From: Mesaphorura yosii
Lineage: Eukaryota; Arthropoda; Collembola; Poduromorpha; Tullbergiidae
Assembly: GCA_009869945.1 (NCBI GenBank)
Contig: WIXG01000106.1
Location: 1-64,000 of the forward strand
Length of the DNA stretch: 64,000 nt
Direction of reading: 5' to 3'
This document shows, in pieces, positions 54,301 to 64,000 of this stretch (the first letter of the stretch is position 1; each line of letters starts with the position of its first letter). The notes under the pieces were generated by a model. It did not search any database. It worked only from the letters and a program-made list of their open reading frames with translations, and was not told the DNA's origin. Position numbers and translations under genes: made by a program.

Positions 54301-55534
54301 AAGTGGGTCTTAAAATAATGCCTGCCTGCAGCCTGCGAAGCTCAGGAAGGAAAGAAAACGAACCCAGCCCAAAAAGTGCATGGAAAGAAAAGGAATCAAA
54401 TTAAATCTCATATGGACGGAAGGTTTCAGGCTTGATACTTGATTTTGATTTTATTTCATCAACTCTACCAGGCAGGTCTCTAATGCAGTAGAGGAGCTCA
54501 GGACATGGATTTGGTTTACTTTTTGATTTTTATTACAATAAATATCTCCAGGATAACTTCTGATCCAGCCCAGACGACTCCTGGATTCGAGTGTGGCATA
54601 TCAAGGAAGGAGTAGACATTAACGTTGCGCTCAAATGAAGGATGATGATCCGATTTATTTCACCCATCAGACTGTTGCATCGAATGCACGTCCACTCCAT
54701 TCATTTTGCCCACGTGTCTGCACAGGCAGAAGGCATAATGGGTTTTATCTTGAACTTGATTGCAGTAAATCAAAAATTGGAAACGGAGCAGAGCAGAAAC
54801 TGGAAGGCAGGGCAGAGTATTAAGTAAGCCATTTCGAATCAAAAATTCCATCACCATCAGCCCGTCCAGATTAAATTAATTAATTAAATCTCCTGCCTTC
54901 TGGCCTGAAAGTACGATAGAGGAAATAAGATTTCTATCGTCCAACCCAACACCTTGAAGCGTTACGCTCTCAACCTCAATCAAAACCTTATACACAGCCT
55001 TCATACAACATTTATGAAGGAACGTGAACTTGTTCGGAATAAACTCGCACCAAAAATCAGGAGTTCTTTGTCTCGTGTCCCTCGATTCGTGACTCGTGAT
55101 CTGTTGTAATCTCGCCTTCCACAGTTCCTTTCTACGATGAATATTATTGCACCTTTTAATTATCGCAGACGTTGGAAGAATTCCTAAAGAACCGAGTTGG
55201 CTGCGCCGGCACAGTGAAGGAGATGCAGGAGCAGCATTGCAGAAATGCAGAATACAGCGAACAGCAAGAGTCAGAGACTGAGGCAAAGCAGAACGAACAG
55301 GAGAAAAGTTTTTCGCCCATGGCTGGCTGACTGCCTTGAAGTTGATGATAACTGATAACTAAAACTATTGTTTGTGTAGTTACAGTTCTCGACTGCGACT
55401 GCCCTACGCTGCGTCCCGGTACAATTGAGAAAGAGAAAGTTAACTTACTTTCTTGTTCTTGAATTCCATCTTAAACTTGGACTTGGACTTGACGCGGACT
55501 TTCTCATGCCGACGCAGTGCAGTGTTTTGTGCAT
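24350..55534 (-). CDS. Nckap5: NCKAP5/NCKAP5L-like microtubule-associated coiled-coil protein, long split gene
   Basis: Exons on the minus strand: 55534..55449, 50049..49912, 39978..39114, 29008..28487, 27666..24496, 24415..24350; 4848 nt, 1615 aa, all phases consistent. The last four exons are strongly supported; the first two are proposed from phase-matched donors and acceptors only. Conserved parts: a coiled coil at residues about 483-533 (YEKCMTEL, SEVEKLTSRIVELETHN), equivalent to the N-terminal helix of NCKAP5L/Cep169; an end-binding SxIP motif, YSGIPRI, at 743-749 with a SRLP variant later; DEGYSTMSSE (about 927-936); and a C-terminal helix ELFTECRNCLELIKRL (about 1530-1545). The final exon encodes VNQILEILSSSESEDILSPSK. 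The rest is Ser/Asn/Thr-rich and disordered, as in the vertebrate family. Family assignment is by my reading of these motifs. Long introns (5.4, 9.9, 10.1 kb) suggest complex regulation. An alternative start is listed separately. Confidence 0.75.
24496..27666 (-). other. Nckap5: Giant Ser/Asn-rich exon of the NCKAP5-like gene
   Basis: One 3171-nt exon, 1057 codons, entered by a strong acceptor (TTTTGCAG|ATGAGA) and left at GAA|GTAAGC. It encodes two thirds of the protein, almost wholly low complexity (poly-Ser, Asn and Gly stretches; His/Ala/Asp repeat HEHAHAHDNDDEEDP), with islands likely under constraint: SGIP (codon 207 of the exon), DEGYSTMSSE, the WAWDWDG segment, EFTPEYYHLVNLN and the SQTDF...ELIKRL block. 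Confidence 0.85.
27667..28486 (-). other. Intron of the NCKAP5-like gene (820 bp)
   Basis: Flanked by CTG|GTAAGC and TTTTGCAG acceptor, phase 0. AT-rich, no ORF or repeat of note. Confidence 0.7.
28487..29008 (-). other. Nckap5: Coiled-coil exon of the NCKAP5-like gene
   Basis: 522 nt, phase 0 at both ends, with a strong acceptor (TTTTTGTTACAG|CAT) and donor (CTG|GTAAGC). It encodes a Gln/Glu-rich segment (EKRKIEQERQQLQQQRQ, then an acidic run) and the conserved coiled coil that matches NCKAP5L in the spacing of Tyr, Cys, Val and Leu/Glu positions. It is the exon on which the family call rests, and both candidate upstream exons (39114.. and 45345..) can splice to it in frame. Confidence 0.88.
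29009..39113 (-). other. About 10.1-kb intron of the NCKAP5-like gene
   Basis: No credible exon or gene recognised on either strand; the short ORFs have neither splice context nor protein-like composition. It contains a 17-bp tandem repeat (33211-33244), a block of different texture near 31300-31830, and many TGCA/GCATTGCA-like words. It probably holds transcriptional control elements and possibly unrecognised alternative exons. Confidence 0.5.
33211..33257. repeat. 17-bp tandem repeat, about 2.7 copies
   Basis: CAGAAATTGAAAAATCG occurs twice in direct succession (33211-33227 and 33228-33244), followed by a degenerate third copy starting CAGCAATTGAAA. Confidence 0.85.
39114..39986 (-). other. 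Nckap5: Low-complexity 5' coding exon of the NCKAP5-like gene, with internal ATG
   Basis: Open frame leading in phase 0 to a donor AAG|GTACTA and on to the coiled-coil exon. It encodes Thr/Ser/His/Asn-rich sequence and a basic stretch SGIRRRFSRSFSF. Two readings are possible: (1) an internal exon beginning at 39978 after a GTGGAG acceptor, fed by the 49.9-kb exon; (2) a first coding exon starting at the ATG at 39986, giving a 1543-aa product. A branch-point-like CTAAT lies just upstream of the acceptor, but the polypyrimidine tract is poor. Confidence 0.65.
43680..43701. repeat. Small perfect inverted repeat (hairpin)
   Basis: ATGCCGCG and its exact complement CGCGGCAT are separated by six bases (8-bp stem). 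GC-rich in an otherwise AT-rich intron. Confidence 0.8.
45345..45757 (-). other. Nckap5: Putative alternative first coding exon of the NCKAP5-like gene
   Basis: Open frame ending at a consensus donor CGG|GTAAGT in phase 0, so it can splice in frame to the coiled-coil exon at 29008 and skip the 39-kb exon. An ATG at 45683 with a good context (AAACTATGGCT) begins a 113-residue peptide starting MATLPGKNGADGQ, containing KLRRLSGRLRNDTRHSW and ending ATVTGFR. The resulting isoform would be 1365 aa. A TTTCAG acceptor at its 5' side allows it to be preceded by a non-coding exon. Inclusion between the 49.9-kb and 39-kb exons would break the frame, which argues for mutually exclusive use. Confidence 0.6.
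49234..49269. repeat. Perfect 11-bp inverted repeat with 14-nt loop
   Basis: TGCGTGAATGC at 49234-49244 pairs exactly with GCATTCACGCA at 49259-49269. It is too short for a typical pre-miRNA and could be a palindromic regulatory site. Confidence 0.8.
49912..50049 (-). other. Nckap5: Putative 138-nt internal exon of the NCKAP5-like gene
   Basis: Bounded by TTCTTTCACAG acceptor and AAG|GTACGT donor. In the frame set by the upstream exon it reads AKVLHKGTTSNLSTSSDNCP..., ending KPPSP, without stops. Both ends are phase 2 and match the 55449 donor and the 39978 acceptor. Confidence 0.55.
55449..55534 (-). other. Nckap5: Putative first coding exon of the NCKAP5-like gene
   Basis: ATG at 55534 (or in-frame ATG at 55507) opens a short peptide reading MRKSASSPSPSLRWNSRTRK across a GTAAGT donor in phase 2. 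An in-frame TAA lies shortly upstream, so no longer start in this exon is possible. The splice to 50049 yields RTRKKAKVLHKG. Only phase, splice signals and composition support it. Confidence 0.5.
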
Positions 55535-58500
55535 GAGTGTGTCTGAGTTTTATTATTTCTATAAAGGAATAAATATCGACCCAGCAAATAAACTTCCAAC
55601 GCTAATGCTCGCTGCATTGTGCAGAAAATCGCAGGATGCCTTTGCCGGTGAACGTGGAGAAATTGAATTGGATAAAGCCACTGCACTGAACTGCAGCCCA
55701 TTGCATTGCGGCATTGTGTTGAAAGAATGGAGAAATAATTGCATGGACCGGCACCAGATGAAAGTTTATTCAACCAGCACCAGCCACCAGCTCGCTGCTG
55801 GCTCAGACTTCGCCGGAATCGTACAAAGAATAATATTTGGAAAAAGTTGGCTGGCTAGCTTGTCCGGATGATGCATGATAAGAAATGAACTTGATCTTGA
55901 ATTGCGAGGAAATGGAGAAAGTTCTCAAACAATACGAATTTTTTGCTTTTCACGCATGACTTTTCCTGCACCCGCGTTCAGGAGTTGGGCCATTGTTCCC
56001 TTAATCAGTTCATTCTTTGTCGGCATCCGGTGCCAGCGCTGCAGTTCTATTAATTGCATTTTGGTTGCAGTGCGAACTTCAGTGGATGAGTGATCAAAAT
56101 CAATAATTCAATAATGTAATTAATTTCAGTGCAGTTTTCTCAATGTTACATTCGAAATAATTATTGCTGTGTCAGTGCTATTATATTAATCAATCCGGTA
56201 GTGCCACCGTCGTTCAAACCAAATACTCAACCCAACGTTTACAAAAAAAACTGAATATCTTTATAGTGAATCTGGCCACAATTTCAAATATGAAAATGGA
56301 ATCGAACATTCTCTTTTACAAAGTACGAATGCACTGCCCGCGCCCGCACTAATTTAACCCAGAAACGCAATTTAGTCATTAGGAGTCATGGCTCGAGCAC
56401 GATTATTAATTGCTGCTGTTAAGATCCTGATCACGATCACGGTTCAGTTGATATCTAATGAGTAATTAATGTGCATTTCCCTGCGCGATTGTGCCCAGCG
56501 CAGTGTATTGTGCATTCATTAAACATTAAATGCAATGTGCAGGCTTCCATAATAGGATACTAGGCGACATCATGCTCGTCGTGCATTGTGTGTGTATGAC
56601 AATGACAATGCGTTTTCCAGGAAGGAAACGCATCAAACTCCAGGCACAGGCACGGCACGCAGATATGAAAAGAGACAAAGGGTTTCGCTCAGATCATGGT
56701 TCCGTCAAGGCATTTAAAACAAATGATGTCAACAGTCAATGATAATGATTGTTGGGCTGGAGTTCTCACGTGAATATTCAATTCACTCTGGAACCGAGGC
56801 TCTGTCGTGTCGACAATTTGTGCCTACAAATTGGCATTTCACATACTGTGGCCACGTCGAGATTCGAGATGAGAATCTTCCGGATTTTCACATGAATTCA
56901 CGAATTCACAGACATCGCAGGTAAGAATTCTGTTGAATTCGAATTTGAATGTGGACTGCACGGAATAACAATGAATTTAAGAGTCATTGTGGGATCTTGG
57001 GAATTTGTGGCCGCCATTATCTGGAATCTCGACAGTCGGCCGACCAATTTTCTTCAAAGGTCCAGAACAATGACGGATGAATTGCAACATTTGGTTTGTG
57101 GTCGGCTATTTTTGCATCGTAATGACATAACGAAATAGGAAGTGCATGCACGAGGTGAATACCAATTTCTATTAAATCTGAAGCTGGTGTCATGCGATGT
57201 GATGAATGCGGACGTGTTCTTCTGCCATGCCAGACAAATTTAGCTGAAAAGAGATTAAGATCTGTGTTCTGTGGCATGTTGTTTAATTGTTATTGACTCT
57301 TGTCTTGCCTAATCCTCTTTTACGTTCAAGCTCGAGACAAAACGATATTAAAAACAGATTCGGACTCGATTCAATGCTGACCGCATATGGCCAAAGTGTA
57401 ATTAGCAAATATTATTGATTCTCTCCATATTTAGTTGCAGGGCAATTACAACAGGAACAAGCAACAACGGACAGAGCCGGAGCAATAATCTTTCGTATCG
57501 TAATTCATGTTACATAACAGACCGCTCGGATCAAAAGCCTCTTGCTTGCTGTCTTCTTTTTCGCAACAACTATCGTGAAGTCAAAGCCAAAGCAAGGCAG
57601 TAAATCCGCCAATCCGATTTGATTAGATCGTAAAGCCAGTACCAGTGCCGGTAATCTCGTGCTCGCATAATGGCACTAATCCTCTCGTTAAAACTTAATT
57701 TCAGAATATAAAGATGTACGTGCTTACACGCCAAACTCAATGCAACGAGCGTGAAGCATTTTATCTTTGATTTGAATGAACGCAGCATGCAGTCAATATT
57801 TAATTATGGGTTTATGTGCTGATGCAACGTGTTGCTGTTGCTCAATCATAAAATCAAATGTGGTCCATAAAAATAAAAGAAACACGCTACGCTACGACTC
57901 CAGCCTTCCCTCTTTACAATGAAACCGAGCCAAGAGAAGATGCGAAGGAGAGCCTGGACCAACATTATTATTGCAATAGAGGAGGTGATCTGAAGATGGC
58001 TCGTTACCGCTGGCTCGGAGTCAGACTAAGAGTCGTCAATTCCTAACCCTCAGTTTCCTGTAGCACCGCTGGAGGCTGATGACATTAATAGACCAGCAAT
58101 CATCATCTCTGGTTCCCATTATTTATTCAATAGGTGACTAGTGACTGTGACTTTTCTGAGCCCAAAGTTCGCTATTACCGAGTTGTGCTGTCAAACTTCG
58201 TTTTCGTTCTGTTTCTGCTGATTTCAAATTCAAGGACTGAATGCCGAATAATTATTCATTGGAGTCGGTCTCTGCTCCCTCATTTGAATAAGTTCTCGGT
58301 CTCGGGGCGGGTTCTTTTCCATTTCCATTCCACGCTTGCGAATGGCGTAAAATAGCTGGAAAGTTTAATGAAACTCGACTCTACGGTGCCAGACTAGTCT
58401 AAAAATTCAGGGTAATGGTTAATAATACGTGGAAATGAGAACTGGAACGGTAATAATGTATAAGACACGGACGTCGACGGTGACGGTGAGAAAGAGACTC

Positions 58501-61500
58501 TCATGATGCTACATAATTTATGAGAGATTTACAAAAGATACATCGTGCTAACAAAGATTTTCCCCTTCTTTCTTCCGTCTTTCTTCATTTATATTTCTTT
58601 TTCTTAAATCCCGTCAAGCCGAGCCGACGCGACTGCTTGCAGGCTTGTTTCTTTTAAAACCATTTTCACCAAGTGTTAGACGTTCGAAACACTGCTTCTG
58701 AAAACTCGCTTTGCTTGGAATTAGTTCACACTTTTTCTCTCCCTGCACTGCATTTGACGTCGCGTCTTCGTCTTCATTAAAGACTCACAACGAATGAATC
58801 GATTCAGTGCGTAGTGAATAAAAGAGTAAAATTTTACATTTTACTTTACTTCAAATTACATCCCAGCACTTCCTTTCTAGTAGCAAGCTACTTTTAGCCG
58901 GCTTTAGCGTTGTAGGATTAAAGTATTGTCTTTATCTTGCTGCACCGGCTTTCTCTTCCTCACTCGCTCGCTTTCCTTTTCCTAAAAGCGAAAGCAAGAA
59001 TTTAATCCAGCATAAAATGGAGTTCTCGGCTAAGGAAATAATGCCATCCAATTTGGAGGCAAATTCAGTGAAGCAAAAAAGCTTGCTGCATGTTGCTGGG
59101 CTCAGCAAAGTTAAGTCTCCCCTTGATCTTGATTCTTGAGCTAGAATTCTCAAATTTCTTATTAATAATAGAATCCTACAATGAAATTGCACCTGTGAAA
59201 TTGTATGCTTCTTGGAGAAAGGTTGCAAGAAATTCGAGGTGTAAAAGGAAGATGATCAAGGCCTGCATCGAGTAGCATGCAATCAAGAAATTCAAGAATC
59301 AAAGGAAGTTGATGCCTGAGTGTTGAGTGCCAGGCTACGAAACGCAATTTAGGATTTAGATTAGGAAATTTTAATGAATATGTTTCGCGCTTTGTAGTTG
59401 CACTTTGTACGGATACCTCCACTCGCCTTGCATTCGAACGCAACTCTAAATTGTCTTCTACAAGTTAACTTCATTCTTGTGCCATTCTTATTGTCACTAC
59501 TCAAACACGTTTTTCAATCGGTGAATGGTAATGGAGTCCATAAAGTGGAATTTGGCAGGTTCGCTAAGTGAACATGTCATCTCATTTAGATTATTTGCAT
59601 GGGCCCACATTCCAAAATTCCAGCCAGGGTCTTGATTACACTCACACGTCGAATTCAAGGATGTAACATGAATTTTGAAGCGTTCATCGCCGCCTTCAAG
59701 CGTTCAGCATGATTCGAACTGGCCAGTATTCGAATCGACTATCACGTTTCACGCATTCTTCTTCGAAGAGCACAACAACCTTAATTGTGGTTGACATCAT
59801 TAACCGCTCTTATCTCAGGCCATGCCATGCCATACTGTTGTAGGAGCAGCAGTAATTATTGCTGTTATGTAATCTAAACCCGAGTAAATAGCTTTATCAG
59901 CAAGCAATAGCAATAAATAACCACAACCGAACAAAACTCAACTGCTCTCGTCTCGCATCTATAATGTAAATACACGTAGTATTAAGTTACATTACATGAA
60001 TTTCTTTTTAACGTAGCCGTAGCGTAGCCTCTGGAGCTGCAAGATAACAGCCTAAGCCCAAGCCTGTTGCTTCTATTCTGCTCTTGCTGGCTCCTGCCGT
60101 TGATTAGACTATTAGCCTTATCGTTCTTGGGCTTTTAAAGTTTAATTTTAGACTCGATTGCGTACCATGTAGCATGTACCGTGTGTGGATGATGGCGATT
60201 GCAGGCTGCAGGCATTCGGAGTAATCATAAATGTGTCAAGTAGCCATTATTTATGACATGTGCACTGGAAGCAACAGCCATTTCCATTACACGATTGCCG
60301 TAAGTACCGGTAATTCGATAACCGCTACATGTGAGTCAGAATCACGAGCAGAAGAGTTCATAGTTCACTAATCTCAGTCATAAAAATAGGAATACGGTTG
60401 TAATCAGGATTTCGGTGGACATTAACTTGCTGCAGTGTGTACGAATGCAACGCAATACAGTTTGTGGCCTGAAAGTTGAAATAATATTTAATTATGGCAC
60501 AAGATGCTTGTTAATGAATTGAAGAAATAATGGCACTCATCTTGCATATTGCGTACATAAAATCACATGTGAATCCGTGTGCGTGCGTGTCATAAATTGC
60601 CCATACATAGCAAGAATTCTGACACCTTGGCACAAACAAATACAAATAAAGCTATTTATTTTGAGTCGAGGCGCGTGAGACATGAGAAAGGGCAAGTGTC
60701 GTTTCATTTTATTAGCACAAGATTATGATTATGCACAATCGCCTCGCCGAGTTACGTCGTCAAGTGTCAAGTGTGTTTCACACTTTTATGACTGAGTGAC
60801 TGCGGTTTGAGTCACACTTCATTTGCGTAAATAAATGAGACTTGTACATGCTTGGCTTTTGGCTTGGAATTATGCGTCTTGCGTCTTCATTCATTCGTGG
60901 GTTGTAATATCAAAAATAAATATTTGTCATTTCTTTTATTTACTGTGCCGTATTGCATAATAAAAAATTATGAATTCATTAACACAATATACAAGCTGAA
61001 ACTGTAATACGTGACCGTGACAAGAAACCTTCTTCAAAAATGCGATTACGACAAACTCCTACGATCAGAACCATAAATCTGAGCTCAAGCTTCAAACGCA
61101 CTGCATAAAGCACAAGCAAAGCATGGCCAGCATGGAATATCATTTCCATAATTTCTCAAAAATTATTGTGAAATAGCATGCCAAAAATCTGTTTCTGTTT
61201 TTTCACTCTGTATTTTGCTTTTGCATTATAAACCTGGCCAACAACTTCACAAAAAAACAGGGAAATATGAATGCATTAACGCTACGCACTTTTAATGCGT
61301 TTGCGTACATGAAATAATGGATTGTCAGGTCGTAAATGTTCTCTGCTCCTCGCAGTATTTTGTGTTTATGAAATTGGATAAAATGAACTCATGAACCCAT
61401 CCGGAGTGCTGCACTGCGATCAATGTGAACGCATAATGCATAAACACGAGACGCATGCGGGGAATGTGCAATAAATTGGTTTTAATTTCAGGTCATAATT

Positions 61501-64000
61501 ATATCACTTGCAGCTTGTGCAGTGCAGCGCGTGGATTCGAGGAATTTTCAATGATTCAGTGGCTGGTATATATCGCATCGTATTATTAGAATAATTTGAG
61601 AGTTCATAAATTAGCACCTTTTAACCACGGCGCAGTGCGTGTAATTTTCTTCCTCATCTCATTTCGTGCGCGTACAGATTGCAATAAATTGTAGCATGTT
61701 ATTTTGGCCAAGTCCTTAAGTTGGCTTGGGCTTTGGATTTCGCGTTTAGCCCGCTCGACATGAAAATGCGGAAGTTAATTATAAATCTATTTTGCTCACA
61801 CGATTTGTTACTCAAGTCCCGATTTGTTTTCAATTTAGTCGTGAAAATATTTCCATCAAAACAGCAGCGCGCAGCACAACATGCGTGTGTAACGCGATGC
61901 ATCGCCGTTGCCGTCAATTTACAGGGAACCCAAATCGTGTGGGTGAAAACATTAAGACCAAGACCAAGACTTGGACTGCTTTATGTGATAATACAGCGAG
62001 AGCGAACGTACTGCTCGCACGCACTGCACGCATTATTTGGAATGGAAATAAGAATTTCAATTTCGTCCACATTGCTGTGCCGCACTGTTTTTCCATACCC
62101 GCACTGCATTTTGGCATCACATGAAACATTTATAATTTATAAAAATGTGTTTAAAATGCGTACAGATCAGGCTTGCACTTTAATTCATTTTTTACTGGCG
62201 TAGTTTATGGAGATTTACATTGCCATTGCAAGAATGCAAGGCAAGGCAGAACTGCGTTGCTTTTTTGTTTAGTTCACGCAAACTATCACGCATTTAGCGT
62301 AATTTATGTGAGCATTATTTTATTATTATTGGCGCATAATACGCTGCACGCTCGCTCAACACTGCCACTTTCTCACAATAACAATGTAATGGGTTCTAAT
62401 TTCCATTACGGAAGAATGCGCTTACGCTTACACACAAAGCTAAGAAAGTAAACAGAGACCGAAAGTATGCGCACATAGCGGAAGAGTTAAAGAGTTTTGT
62501 GCGGTGTGAGCACAGGTGGGTTCCAGAAACTGAAAACGCATTAGGGCGCTATTGTGGATTGGCATGACATGCAGCCAGGCATGCATGCAGTCCTGTCGAC
62601 AAGAAACACGTCCGTACTGAGGAATTCTTTAAGGCTGGTCAACGCCAAGCCAGCGTACGCGAGGCTTTGAATAGTTCCGTTTTCTCAAAGTCAAGTCAGG
62701 TCTAGATTACTTTTATGATGATTATTATTAAAACCCAGCAAGGAGCAATATACTTTACGAATTTACCTCAATTTCTTTTGAACCTGCAGCGCACTACACA
62801 CGTAAGCATCAGTGTTTGCATAGAAAGAGTTCTGGCAGGAATCGAGTAAGCCGCTTTATGTGTACGCGAAATTAAAAATGGGAGTTAAGTATTCACTTAC
62901 TTTTTTGACTTCCATCGCCTTTTTATTGCTCCCAACATTTTTGCGTCTTAATCGCCTTCCTTTTGATCTTGCAATGTGAGTCTTAACTTCCCCGGATTCT
63001 AGGCTTCTTTCTTCTCTCGCTTGTGAATTTATTTATGACGAAATTCAATTTACCAAATTACGAACATAATCGCATTCGCATTCGGAAGCGAAGAGTTGAG
63101 TACCACGTTCGCTTATTGGCTTGCTTTCAGCTGATTCGGCATCTTCTCCACAAAAGTCACAAACTCAACACGAATTGTCAAAGCCAGTCGTCGAGATTTC
63201 TTTCAAGAAGTGAATGAATTCAGTTTTCTTATCGTTCACAAAGAAGGCGAAGGCGGCTTATAATTGACACGGAGTCGAGTCGGTGTCGTTGTCGGTTTTT
63301 GTCACCGTATGTAAAGTAAACTGAAGTGCATTTGAAATGTCAACAATGAGGTTACTCTTTATGACGGTTGTGATGCCGGCGATGGATCAATACCGACGGT
63401 GAATTGTCGTTATCAGCACACTGCTTCTATAAACTGCTTACACGGCGCATTCTCTTCTCGTCCTCGTTCTCGGTAATTGTAAAAAGACACCACACACCGC
63501 ATACCGCAATCACAAGAGTCTAGTCTTCGACTTCCTGGCTTTTTGTCAACCTTCAGCGAATGTAATCAGAGACTGTGGTGGCTTGTATTCGTTGAATTTG
63601 CTTACTGTCTGGCTTCGAAGTTGGCTTGAAAGTTTGGATTTTGGATTTCTTTGTCAAATGAAAATTCTTGCTGACTGCCTGCTCGTCGTGAATCAGTACC
63701 AACAATGCTGAAATCTCTCCGCATTCGCTTCAATTTCAATTGACAAGTTCTATTCTATTTCTTCGCCTGTATGAGATAGAAATCATTTCCACCATTTTCA
63801 GGAATATTTGCCATTCACGCTCACGTTCGATGCTCAAACTTGTCCACGAACGATTGAATTCTTATCGGTTAAGCGAATGAATGTTTGCTGAAGCACTCTT
63901 TCGTTCCGCTCAGCTCAGCTCGATTCCAGACTTTTACTTGGAATAATTCATGTACTTCAATGTCAGGCATTTCCTTTGTACGGACTCGAGCGTAACGTCA
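55535..64000. other. Upstream flank of the NCKAP5-like gene; no gene recognised
   Basis: 8.5 kb with only short, unsupported open frames on both strands. It shares the TGCA/GCATTGCA- and ATAAA-rich texture of the introns downstream. It may contain untranslated first exons, distal enhancers, or the start of a neighbouring locus beyond the window; none can be demonstrated from sequence alone. Confidence 0.45.

Larger units (their letters stand above)
39987..55448. other. Long 5' introns of the NCKAP5-like gene outside the listed exons
   Basis: Apart from the proposed exons at 45345-45757 and 49912-50049, I find nothing coding here. Short ORFs are frame-open by chance. Small perfect inverted repeats lie at 43680-43701 and 49234-49269. 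Confidence 0.45.

Noticed and set aside
55425-55871. Plus-strand 148-codon frame
   Set aside because: No homology-like motifs or splice context, and it overlaps the proposed minus-strand first exon.
28000-64000. Search for tRNA genes, CRISPR arrays or long tandem satellites
   Set aside because: No cloverleaf with A/B boxes, no regular spacer-repeat arrays and no long satellites were seen by eye; a tRNA scan could still find something.

Overview
This window is nuclear DNA from an animal, most likely an arthropod (pancrustacean). The evidence is: spliced genes with small GT-AG introns (about 50-110 bp inside most genes), metazoan genes (cortactin, KIAA0930, SMIM20, METTL22, an NCKAP5-like coiled-coil gene), AATAAA poly(A) signals, and a divergent, intronless ionotropic receptor of the kind found in protostome chemosensory families. 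The exact taxon cannot be fixed from the sequence alone. There are no bacterial operons, CRISPR arrays or recognisable rRNA/tRNA genes.

Layout. The first 24 kb are gene-dense. In order: an intron-containing cytosolic Hsp70/Hsc70 (+); a 741-bp transposon-like element with perfect 19-bp terminal inverted repeats; an unrecognised Ser/acidic/basic nuclear-type protein (-) with three short repeated exons; an intronless secreted, apparently GPI-anchored bacterial-type glucoamylase-like protein (-); an intronless ionotropic receptor (+); cortactin (-); the mitochondrial microprotein SMIM20 (+); a KIAA0930 homologue (+); and a METTL22-type methyltransferase (+). All spliced models here were built by matching donor and acceptor sites and checking reading phase, and each gives a total length divisible by three.

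From 24.3 kb to at least 55.5 kb one minus-strand gene dominates: an NCKAP5/NCKAP5L-like protein with a conserved coiled coil, an SxIP-type end-binding motif and a very large Ser/Asn-rich exon. Its 3' part is compact, but its 5' part is spread over introns of about 10.1, 9.9 and 5.4 kb, with evidence for at least one alternative first exon. The rest of 29-64 kb shows no credible additional gene. Most open frames there are short and lack coding character or splice context. The DNA there is rich in TGCA/GCATTGCA-like and CATAAA/AATAAA-like words, with small hairpins, and looks like long introns and 5' flanking regulatory DNA.

Working together: the Arp2/3-binding scaffold cortactin and the microtubule plus-end-type NCKAP5 protein are cytoskeletal. 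SMIM20 (cytochrome oxidase assembly), Hsc70 (chaperone) and METTL22 (lysine methylation; human METTL22 is reported to act on Kin17) are housekeeping genes. The glucoamylase-like protein and the ionotropic receptor form an accessory, probably environment-facing, divergent pair. The most unusual items are the bacterial-type glucoamylase, the unrecognised repeat-exon gene, the Cys-cluster insert in the KIAA0930 homologue, and the rebuilt 31-kb NCKAP5-like gene.
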